From contig CM039202.1 of the NCBI GenBank assembly GCA_008360975.2, positions 3,544,128 through 3,608,127 on the forward strand: 64,000 nt of DNA, written 5' to 3'. A model generated the notes under the pieces. It was not told where the DNA came from and searched no databases. It worked only from the letters and a program-made list of their open reading frames with translations. Positions 30,393 through 48,900 of the stretch are shown one piece after another. Origin of the DNA: Lichenostomus cassidix (taxonomy: Eukaryota; Chordata; Aves; Passeriformes; Meliphagidae). Both the position numbers and the translations under genes were made by a program. Each line of letters begins with the position of its first letter. The stretch's first letter is position 1.

Positions 30393-30494
30393 GTTGGTGA
30401 CCCCGGGGGGGAAGGAGGGGGGAGGGGCAGGGCTGGGCTCTGCGCGGCCGTTGGCGCCCCCTGGCGGCGGGACTGGGGCTCTGCGGGGAGGGGG

Positions 30495-30832
30495 TGCGGA
30501 CAGTGCGCATGCGCCATAACGGCCAGGGCTCGGGGCCCTTCGGCTCTTCTCGGCCCTTCCCGGCTCCCTTCGGTCCTCCCTGCCTCCTTTCGGCCCTTTC
30601 CGTCTCCTTTCCTCCCACTTCGGCCCTTTCCGTCTCTCCTCGGCCCCTTAATCCCTCTTCGGGCCTTTCCGCCTTCACTCGGCATTTCCCGGGTTCCCTC
30701 GGCTCTTCCCGGCCTCGTTCGGCCCTTTCCGTTTTCTCTCGGCCTTCTCCGCCTCCCCCCGTCTCCTCTCGGCCCTTTCCGTCTCCCCTCGGCCTTTTCC
30801 GTCTCCCCCGTCCCCCCGGTACCGGCGGGGCC
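30495..30832 (+). promoter_or_regulatory. ANKRD39: ANKRD39 promoter and 5' UTR
   Basis: A perfect NRF1-type palindrome TGCGCATGCGC lies at 30504-30514. It is followed by a pyrimidine-rich, CpG-containing ~20-bp array (TCGGCCCTTTCCGTCTCC) at about 30540-30810, which leads directly to the ATG at 30833. No TATA box is seen. Confidence 0.7.
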
Positions 30833-32226
30833 ATGGCCGGTGGTCGGCACTCGCCGCCCGGTCCGTGCTGCCCCGGCCGGGTGGCGATGGCCGGTCCGTG
30901 CTGCCCGGGCCGGGTGGCCGTGCCCAGCGTGCACCAGAGCCTGTCCGAGATGGACTTCGAGCGGGGTCCGGGGGGCTCTGGGGGGCCGGGGTGCCGGTAC
31001 CGGGGAGCTCGGGAGGCTCTGGGTTGGGGTATCGGGGGTACCCGGGGACTCTGGGCAGGGGTTGGGGTACAGCAGGGGCACGGGCAGGGCTGCAGCACCG
31101 GTACCGGAGGGACACCGGGGGAGCTCTGGGCTGGGGTACCGGTACCGGCGGGGCTCTGAGGGTCTCGGGGCGGGCCCGGGGGTCTCTGTCTGAGCCAGCC
31201 CCGCTGCCCGCAGGGATCTGGGCGGCGGCGCGGGACGGGGACGAGGCGCGGGTGCTGAAGCTGCTGGAGCGGCGCGGGGACCCCGCGGAGCCCGACCTGG
31301 CGGGGTACACGGCCCTGGTACGGGGGTTCTGGGGGGCACGGGGGTCCCAGCCTGGCGGGTACACGGTCCTGGTACGGGGGGTCCTGGGGGTCCCAGCCTG
31401 GCGGGTACACGGCCCTGGTACGGGGGGTCCTGGGGGTCTCAGCCTGGCGGGTACACTGCCCTGGTACGGGGAAAACGGGGCTACACCGGGGATACCTGAC
31501 CCGTTGGGTACCCGGCTGGTACGGGGGTCCCGGGGGTCGCGGCCCCCTCGCCCAGCCCTCCATCCCCGCAGCACTACGCCAGCCGGAACGGGCACCTGGG
31601 GGTCTGCCGGCTGCTGCTGGAGCGGGGCGCTCCCTGCGACGCGCGGACCCCCGGCGGGGCCACCCCGCTGCACCGCGCCTGCTACTGCGGCCACCGCGCT
31701 GTCACCGAGCTGCTGCTGGAGCACGGCGCTGACCCCGCGGCCACCGACGGCGACGGCAGGACCGGGCTGCACAAGGTGGGGGGCACGGGGGACATCCGTA
31801 CAAGGCGGGGGGACATGGAGGGTCCCCCTCCCACATCAGCCTGTCCGAGGTGGGTGGGGGGCACAGGGAGTCCCCTTTCTGTGGGTGGGGGGCACAGGTG
31901 GAGCCCTCCGCACAGAGTGGGTGGGAGCAATGGGGGGGTTTCCCTCTGTCACGTAAGATGGGTGGGGGGCTCGGAGGGATCCCCCTGCCCAAAGTGGGTG
32001 GAGGCACAGGGGTTCTCCTCCCCCAGGGTTGCGTTTCGGGGGGTTCAGGGGTCTCCGTGTCAGCCGGGGGTGACGGAGGTGTCCCCAGGCTGCCGAGCAG
32101 GGCCACCGCGAGCTCTGCGCTCTCCTCCTGCGGCACCGCCCGGCCCTCGCTGCCCTCCGCGATGCCCGGGGCAGGCTACCCCGGGACGGAGCCCACCCGG
32201 CCGTGCGGGACCTGCTGGACACCTGA
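30833..32226 (+). CDS. ANKRD39: ANKRD39, ankyrin repeat domain protein, complete CDS
   Basis: Small protein made almost entirely of ankyrin repeats; its cellular role is not established. Exons 30833-30965, 31214-31317, 31572-31775 and 32089-32226 join in phase to 192 aa (human 183). Landmarks shared with the mammalian protein: GPCC near the N-terminus, EMDFERGIW across junction 1, then [13 protein letters not shown] across junction 2, [14 protein letters not shown] and GLHKAAEQGH across junction 3. The N-terminus holds a 36-nt tandem duplication (MAG...GPCCPGRVA, then [11 protein letters not shown]), so a second in-frame ATG at 30887 could start a 174-aa form. Intron 2 contains three copies of the exon 2 end plus donor. 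It lies downstream of SEMA4C in the same orientation, as in the human block. Confidence 0.95.
31320..31472 (+). repeat. ANKRD39 intron 2: copies of the exon 2 end and donor
   Basis: Three ~50-bp units containing CTGGCGGGTACACGG(C/T)CCTG followed by GTACGGGG. They copy the last ~20 bases of exon 2 (codons LAGYTAL, one base shorter) with an intact GT donor. Near-exact repeats at about 31352, 31399 and 31444; the true donor is at 31318. Confidence 0.93.
31795..32030. repeat. ANKRD39 intron 3 array
   Basis: Degenerate ~40-60 bp units of GGGTGGGGGGCACAGG(G/T)G and CCCTCTGCACAGAGTGGGTGG type. Confidence 0.7.
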
Positions 32227-32604
32227 GGGGACACCGGACAGCCCAGCCACCCCCATGGACGACACAGCCCCGGGGTGACACTCTGCCTGTGTCACCTCCG
32301 CCCGGTGCCGGGGTCACCCCAGGAGGGACGTGCAGGTCCTCCCGCGCCTTCCAGGGGCTTTTATTTCCTAAAGAAAGCACTAAAAAGTGGACAGCAGCGT
32401 TTGTCGGAGCAGTGAATTCCGCGGTGGAAGGGCTCCGGTTCCTGCTGGGATGGTTCGGAGGGATTCCACGGGGATCTAACCGGGTGGGACACCCACCCCG
32501 TTCCCGTTCTTCCATGGTCTGGGGTGTGCCGAACTCCTGCGGCTGATGAGGATCTCCACCAGGGCCTGACACCCCCAGCGTCACCAGCACCTCCACACGG
32601 GTGG

Positions 32605-32790
32605 GACCTCATGGAACCACGGAATGCTTTGGTTATTAAATCCCATCCAGTGCTATGGGTAGGGACACCTCCCACTGTCCCATGTTGCTCCAAGCCCCGT
32701 CCAACCTGGCCTTGGGCACTTCCAGGGGTGTGCAGGCGCCGAGTGGTGGCCCCGGGATCCTCCCCCGGATTCGGTCGGGGGCTCTGGAAA
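32605..32790 (-). mobile_element. CR1 fragment, antisense
   Basis: CATGGAACCACGGAATG, then AAATCCCATCCAGTGCTATG, then CCAACCTGGCCTTGGGCACT: reverse complement of a CR1 3' end. It sits downstream of ANKRD39; bases 32227-32600 hold no recognisable gene. Confidence 0.75.
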
Positions 32791-32924
32791 GGGCGGGTAG
32801 GGATCCATCCCCGAGGCTCCAGTGATGCCGGGGCACCCGGGCCGGGGTGGAGCGGCCGGCTCCGAGCCCCGGCCCTGTCCCTGTCCTTGTCCCGGTCCCT
32901 GTCCCGATCCCGGTCCCTGTCCCG

Positions 32925-33190
32925 GTCCCGCCGTCGCCCCCTCACGCAGCTCCTACTGCCCGTCCCGCCGCCGCGCCCCGCCCGCTCCCACCCGAGCCAA
33001 TCACCACCCGCGCTCCCCCCGCTGTCCCGCCCCCTCTGCCCCGCAGCGAATCACCACCCACCTTTCCCCCATAGCCCCGCCTCCCCTCGCCCTGCAGCCA
33101 ATCACGCGCCTCCCCGCCTCAGCGAGCACAGCCAATCCCCGCCCGCCCTGCCCGCCCCCCCCGGTAACCGGGCGCCCCTCACGGAGCACG
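32925..33190. promoter_or_regulatory. Orphan CCAAT/GC-box island between ANKRD39 and CNNM4
   Basis: CpG-rich stretch with four spaced boxes (GCCAATCACC at 32997, GCGAATCACC at 33047, GCCAATCACG at 33098, GCCAATCCCC at 33131) between CCGCCC boxes, i.e. a promoter-like array of ~35-50 bp units. No known gene start adjoins it. A minus-strand AATAAA occurs about 600 bp away (32361-32368). In mammals CNNM3 and ANKRD23 lie in this interval. The function is inferred only. Confidence 0.5.
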
Positions 33191-33216
33191 GAGAGCACCC
33201 AGGTACAGATATAGAT

Positions 33217-33222
33217 TTTTAT
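33217..33222 (-). terminator. CNNM4: Candidate CNNM4 poly(A) signal
   Basis: TTTATT on the plus strand (AATAAA on the minus strand) about 2.1 kb downstream of the CNNM4 stop, after an A/T-rich segment (33440-33560). It would define a long 3' UTR. Other A/T-rich candidates nearby prevent certainty. Confidence 0.5.
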
Positions 33223-33439
33223 TAACCCATCTGGCAAAAAAACCCTCAAAAAACCCCATGAAATAAAATTCCACGGTCGGTTTCACAACCGGGAGGGGGC
33301 GGCGGGAGAGGGGGGGGCAGAACCGGGAGGGGGAGGCCCGGCCCCCCCCGCCCCCCCCGGGGCCCGTGCTCCCCAAATATACAAATCAAACCTGAACAAT
33401 AAATAGGAATTCCCGGGGGAGGAAGGGGGGGGTTTGCAT

Positions 33440-33560
33440 AGAGGAAGATTTAATAAAAAAGGGGCTTTTTTTTTTTTTTTTGCTTTTTTTTGTTTGGTTT
33501 TTTTTTGCCCTGGCTTATTATTATTATTAATTATTATTATTAATTATTATTATTATTTCT
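33440..33560. repeat. Poly-T and TTA-rich segment in the CNNM4 3' UTR
   Basis: T-run at about 33466-33508 followed by (TTATTATTAA)n. It resembles the A/T-rich end of a conserved 3' UTR. Confidence 0.8.
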
Positions 33561-33989
33561 AAAATCTCCCCGCGGAAGGACCTAGGAACTGATCGTCGAG
33601 ATGTGATTAACAAAAATAATTAAACCTTCTCCCAATAACTTACTGGAGTTCACCCAGGGAACTTGTGCTTATTTTAGGGGGGGGTCTCCCCCCTCCCTGC
33701 CCCTCAACCGGGGGGTCCCGGGGGGTTTGGGGAGACCCTCGGCCCCCTCCTGCCTGTACAACTTTGGTCACTAGCGCTGTGTCACCCCGAAATCCACACC
33801 CCGAACCCCGAGACCCTGAGACACCCCCGGGCTGGGGGGGGAAGGCACCGGAGCCCCCTGGGACGCTGTGAGCCCCCGGGGGTCCCGGGCTGGCTCCGGG
33901 GGTCCCCAGCTCCCCATCCCCGCGTCCCCCAGAGCCCCCCGGGCCAGCGGGAAAAGGGGGGTGGGCGCGGAGAAGGGAACGCTGCTGTC

Positions 33990-35095
33990 CTGGGAGATCC
34001 CAAAACACCGGAGAGGGGCCGGGATTCCCATCCCAGGATATCCCGGAGCGGTGTGAGAGCCCTGAGGGGCCGGGATGCCCTTCCTGGGGGACCCAAAATG
34101 GTGTAGGGGATCCCAAAGAGCTGGGATTCCCATTCCGGGGGTCCTAGAGAGCTGCAGGAGACCCCAAAGGGCCGGGATTCCTGTCCCAGGATGGTGTAGG
34201 AAACCCCAAAGGGCCGGGATTCCTGTCCCAGGATAGTGTAGGAGACCCTAAAGGGCTAGGATTCCTATCCTGGGGGATCCTAGCGTGGCAGATCAGGCCC
34301 AAGGGACAGGGACACCTATCCCGGGGTCCCAGCAGGGTGTAGGACACCCGGCAGAGCCAGGATTCCATCCTGGGATGGTGTAGGACACCCGAATTCCCAT
34401 CCTGGGGGACCCCAAAGGGCCGGGATGCTCAACCTGGAACATCCCAAAGTGGTGTAGGAGACCTGAGGGGTTGGGATGTCCATCCTGGGATGGCGCAGGA
34501 GACCTGAGGGGCCCTGATTCCCACCCGAGGGGGTGGGGTTCCCATCCTGGAGGACCCCAAAGGAACAGGATGTCCATCCTGGGGATCCCAAAGAAGCAGA
34601 CGAGACCCGAGGGGCTGGGGATGCCCATCCTGGGACGGTGTAGGAGACCAGGAGGGCTGGGATGTCCATCCTGGGTGGCCCTGAAGGGTCGGGATCTCCA
34701 TCCAGGGAATCCTGGTAGAGTCAGGATGTCCATCCCAGGGGTCCTATGGTGGCAAACAAGACCCAAGGGGCCAGGACACCCATCCCAGGGGTCCTAGGAG
34801 GTTGGGATGTCCATCCCAGGGGTCCTGGCAGGTCGGAATGTCCATCCTGAGGGTCCTGGCAGGGTCAGGATGTCCATCCCAGGGGTCCTTGCAGGATCAG
34901 GATGTCCATCCCGAGGGTCCTGGCAGGTCAGGGTGTCCATCCGAGGGGTCCTTGCAGGATCAGGATGTCCATCCCAAGGGTCCTGGTAGGGTCAGGATGT
35001 CCATCCCGAAGGTCCTGGCAGGGTCAGGATGTCCATCCCAAGGGTCCTGGCAGGGTCAGGATGTCCATCCCAAGGGTCCCCAGGGCAGCAAATGA
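33990..35095. repeat. Array in the CNNM4 3' UTR
   Basis: Units of ~35-60 bp: GGCCGGGATTCCTATCCTGG, GGTGTAGGAGACCC, changing near 34790 to ~33-bp units GGTCCTGGCAGGGTCAGGAT, GTCCATCCCA (about nine close copies). Related units recur in CNNM4 intron 3 (38880-39130). Confidence 0.93.
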
Positions 35096-35309
35096 GACCC
35101 GAATCTCCCTGAGCCGTCGGCGCGGTGCCGGCAAAGATGGCGCCGCTTCCATGAATTCCAAAACAAGCCAGTCCGGAGAGCAGCAGCGAATCCCAGCTCC
35201 TCCATCCCCGCCGCCGCCTCCGGCTCATCCCGGCCCGTCCGGCACGGAGCGATTCCTACCGGGAAAAGGGTCCCTGCGCGCCGTGCGGAGCGCGCCGGCG
35301 GGGCCGGGG

Positions 35310-44471
<9,162 letters not shown>

Positions 44472-44499
44472 GTTGGGCACTGGCGGGAGCGTCACGCAC

Positions 44500-45250
44500 G
44501 GGGACGCGCCCACGCGGTGACGTCACGCGCGGGACACGCCCACGGTAACGGGCGCCACGCCCCCGAGAGGGGCCAGTTGACCACGCCCCAAAGTGACGTC
44601 ATCGCAAACATCACACGGCCACGCCCCTCTGGAGGCCACGCCCGGTGGTGACGTCATGTATATAACACGCATCGGCAGGTGAGAGAGAAACTCTGGCCAC
44701 GCCTTCTTCAGGGGTAAAAAACCCGGACCACGCCCCCCCCAAAGCTGACGTCAGTCAAGGACACGCCCTACGGTGTGCTGACCATGACCACGCCCCCGGG
44801 AGCCTAATCCAGGGATACGCCCTCAGATGTGACGTCACACATGACCACGCCCCCTCTGGGCGTCTGGCCGCACCCCGGGCCACGCCCTTGAAGTGACGTC
44901 ACACGCCCTGAGCTCCGCCCCGCACAGGGGCAGCGATCCTGGGCACACTCCATTCGGTGACGTCACCCGACAGGCCACGCCCCACGATGAGGGTCACACG
45001 GCTAGCCACGCTCCGCTTGGGGGGCACAGGAGGAGCCACGCCCCTGTGATGTCACATGCAACACCACGCCCCGTTGAAGCACGACACACATGACCACGCC
45101 CTTTAATGACATCATGTGACAGACCACGCCCCCCGCGGGTATACACACATGACCACGCCCCCATGATGACATCATCAACACAACCGCGCCCCCTCTACCC
45201 AGTGACGTCACACGTCTGGCCCCGCCCCCCCCCCCGCGGGTTCCGCCCCT
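44500..45250. promoter_or_regulatory. CRE / CACGCCC tandem array, CNNM4-LMAN2L divergent promoter
   Basis: Eight perfect CRE palindromes TGACGTCA (44518, 44594, 44649, 44746, 44830, 44894, 44958, 45203) and three variants (TGATGTCA 45047; TGACATCA near 45107 and 45167) alternate with numerous CCACGCCC boxes in ~55-100 bp units. CREB/ATF factors bind TGACGTCA, and KLF/SP factors bind CACGCCC/CACCC boxes. A TATATAA lies at about 44659. The array begins 47 bp from the CNNM4 ATG. It reads as an amplified promoter module; regulatory activity is inferred. Confidence 0.8.
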
Positions 45251-45739
45251 TAAAGGGGCCGAGGGTACCTGGCTGTCCGGGATTGGAGCTGGGCTGGGGG
45301 CTGTCCCCTGGGGAAAGGGACAAGGGCGGGGGGGACAGGGACACTGAGAGCTGGAGGGGGTGCAAAATCAGATTAGAGGATCTGCAGAAACACTAGGATA
45401 CGGCGGGGGAAAGGACCTGGCTGGGGGGAATCAGACTTGGGGGGCACTGGGACCCTGGAGGGGGAGCAGCGGGACCTGGGGGGCATCAGAACCTTAAGGG
45501 GCACCAGGACCTGGGCGAGGGGACACTAGGAGGTCACTAGGACCGGGGGGAGGGGATTAGGCCGTGGGGGCGTACACTAGGACCCGGGGGGGATTATTGG
45601 ATCCGGGGGGAACACTAGGACCTGGAATTGAGGAGGGACTAACACCTGGGGGTGGGAATTGGACCCGAGGAGCACTAGGGCCTGGGTGGCAGCAGGAGCT
45701 GGCCAGGGCGGCAGTAGGACCCGGCGGGTGAAGGGACAC

Positions 45740-45932
45740 TGCTCAGTGGCGGCTGCCATCGCCCGCCGCCTGCTGCAGAACTACATCACCCAGCACCCTC
45801 TGCGCGCCACCGGTTGACAGACAGCCCAGATCACCAATCATCATTGGCAGCTCCACCAGTGGGCGGGGTACGGCTGACGGAACCAGCCAATGGGCGCGCG
45901 GGGCGGAGCGCCGCACGGCGCGGCGGGGGAAG
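45740..45932 (+). promoter_or_regulatory. LMAN2L: LMAN2L core promoter (ZNF143-type site, CCAAT box)
   Basis: ACTACATCACCCAGCACCCT followed by CTGCGCG (45780-45806) matches the long ZNF143/Staf element (ACTACA, CCCAG, then a GC-rich tail). A CCAAT box is in CAGCCAATGGGCG (near 45887), then a GC box GGGGCGGAGC, then GAAGATGGCGGC at the start codon. TATA-less. Bases 45260-45740 are G-rich degenerate repeats (GGGGCACTAGGACCTGGGGG) without a gene. Confidence 0.78.
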
Positions 45933-48900
45933 ATGGCGGCGTCGGGCCGGTGGCGGGCAGGGCTGGCCCTGCTGGCCGTGGCGCTGGGGCTCGGCGGGCC
46001 GCGGGCCGAGCAGACCGAGGAGCACCTCAAACGCGAGCACTCGCTGTCCAAGCCGTACCAGGGTGAGCGGGGCGGGCGGGCGGGCGGGCGGGCGGGCGGT
46101 GGGGTGTCGGACGGTGCCCGGTGCCGGTGCGCGGTACCGACGGTCCGTGTGGGCCGCAGGTGTGGGCTCGGCCAGCTCGGGGCTGTGGGACCTGCTGGGC
46201 AACGCCATGGTCATGACCCAGTTCATCCGCCTCACCCCCGACGTGCAGAGCAAGCAGGGAGCCGTGTGGAACCGAGTGGTGAGCACCGGGGGACGGCGGC
46301 GGGACCGGGGGGACACCGGGATGGGGGGATGGCTTGGGGACAGGGTTGGGGTCGGGACGGGAGGGACCGGGGGGACACCGGGATGGGGAGGGATCAGGAC
46401 AGGAGGGGACCGGGGGGACACCGGGATGGGGGAGATGGCGGGAGGAGAGGGTCGGGATAGGAACAGGAGGGAACCGGGAATGGGCCGTTAGAATGAAAGG
46501 GGGACAGGGTTGGGATCGGGACAGGAGGGGACCGGGGGGACACCGGGATGGGCTGGGTCTGAGGGAGAAGGTTGGAAACCGGAGTGGGGCACCGGGATGG
46601 GGGACTGGAGCAGAGCATTGGGATTGGGGCAGGAGAGGGTTGGGATCCGAGTGGGACACGGGGATGAACTAGAGGGGCTGGGGAAGGGAGTTGGGGTCGA
46701 GGGGACAGCGGGACGGGCTGGAGGGCTGAGGGAGAAGGTTGGAAACCGGAGTGAGGCACAGGGATGGGGATGGGGGGAACTGGAGAGGACTAGTTGGGAT
46801 TGGGGCAGGAGAAGATCGCGATCCGAGTGGGACACTGGGATGGACTGGAAGGGGATGGGGAAGGGAGTTGGGGTCGAGGGGACACCGGGATGGGCTGGGG
46901 GAGAGGGGAAAGGGGGGATTGGGAGTGGGGAGGGAACTGGAACGGGATGGGGGGCTGGGGAAGGGGGTCGGGATTGGGGCGGGAGAAGATTGGGATGGGG
47001 TGGGGAGCACCGGAATGGGGAGGAGTGGGGCTGGGGGAGAGAATTGGGATTGGGATCAGGAGGAGGAGTGGGGCTGGGGGAGAGAATTGGGATTGGGATC
47101 AGGAGGAGGAGTGGGGCTGGGGGAGAGGGTTGGGATTGGGATCAGGAGGAGGAGTGGGGCTGGAGGAGAGGGTTGGGATTGGGATCAGGAGGAGGAGTGG
47201 GGCTGGAGGAGAGGGTTGGGATTGGGGCAGGAGGGGGTTGGGATCAGGAAGGGGAGGCTGGAGGAGATGGTGGGATTGAAGGGCTACACATTGTTGGGGG
47301 TGACTCTGGGGGCCTTTGGGGACATGGGGGGGTTGGGCTGGGGATGTCTGAGGCTCCCAGGTGATTCCCAAGGTGGGAATTGGGGTGGGCTGGGGGGGAA
47401 TGGGGGGATTTGGGCCCCTGACACTTCAGCTCCCAGTTGTCCATACAAGGTCTGAGTTCCCCTGGGAATCTGAGGGAGGCCTGACCTGGATGATCCTTTC
47501 CAACCCCAAAAATGACATGATACTGTAAAATCCGTGGGGTTTTGTGCCCCAGAATCCAACCCACTGCATGTTGGTTTGGAAAACAATCCTGGAAAATGAT
47601 CCATGTGCCTCAATTCTTATTGCTAAAGAACACTGAGGGAGATTTTTCCCTTGGAATTCTGGTTCCTACAAAACGTTGTGACTTACAGTGCAGGGAGTTA
47701 ATTGGCAAATGATTAATGATTGCAATTAGCAGCTGCTCCTGAGTGTGGCAATTTTCTGCTGCTTTCCTGGGTGTGAGTGTTGGTTTTGTTGGAGTTACTG
47801 CTGCCTGGGGAGAGCATGAGGTCGAAATTTAAACATTTTGGTGTTTAATCCTCGTGTGACAACCCATTCCCTGGGATTAATGATGTCTCCTGGGGTTATT
47901 TATCCATGCTCACATCCCAAACCCAGACCAGCAAAGGGAGCACAGGGAATGAGGGGGCAGCAGGAGCTGCAGTGGCAGGGATGGTGAGGACATTCCCTCA
48001 TTTTCCACCCTTTTTTCTCTCTCCCAGCCGTGCTACCTGCGGGACTGGGAGATGCAGGTGCACTTCAAAATCCACGGGCAGGGCAAGAAGAACCTGAATG
48101 GGGATGGCTTTGCCATCTGGTACACCAAGGACAGGATGCAGCCAGGTGAACAGCAGCCCTGCCAATTTGGGAATTTGGGAGAAGGGCTTGGGGGACACCT
48201 TGGACACATGGGGCTTGGAGCAAGCTGGATTCATGGAAAATATCCACGAAAATGGGGTTGAGTGGTTCATAAGACTTTCCCAATGCAACCCAAGATTGTG
48301 TGGAATGAGGGGGTTTGAGGTCAGGGATGGAGCAGGGTTGTCTCAGTGTTTTTTGGGCAGATTTTGGGGTGATGTTTGGGATCCATAGGGGTGGAACAGC
48401 GTCATGCTGGTGTCCTGCTGAGCTGATTTTTGGGGATGAAGGGGTTTGGGGTCCATGGGGATGGAAAGGGCCATCCTGGTGTCCCATTGAGCAGAATTTT
48501 AGGGAGTTACAGAATTTGGGTTTCAGTGATAACGAGCACCACATCCTTTGTCTGAGCTCCCCAGCCTCATCCCAGCCTCTCTCCTTGCTGCCAGGGCCTG
48601 TGTTTGGAAGCAAGGATAACTTCCTGGGGCTGGGAGTGTTCGTGGACACCTATCCCAACGAGGAGAAGCAGCAGGAGGTGAGGCCAGAGGGACACTCAGG
48701 GTGGGTCACACCCAAATGCTGGACACAGCTCTTCATCCTCAAAGCCAGGAACTCAGCCCTGCTCCTCCTCCTCCTCCTCTTCCCATTCCTTTCCCATGGT
48801 TTGTGTCTTTGTCAGGGAAAGTGGGAGAAGGCCAGGATGGATTTGTGGACAGTTTTTCCCAAAGGAGAGAGTTTTAGGGCAGGGAGAGCTGAGCTGATGG

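Noticed and set aside
44472..44513. Upstream in-frame ATG giving a 14-residue longer CNNM4
   Set aside because: The family start is followed by the Gly/Pro-rich segment and signal sequence beginning at 44471; the extension overlaps promoter CRE sequence and has no orthologue support known to me.
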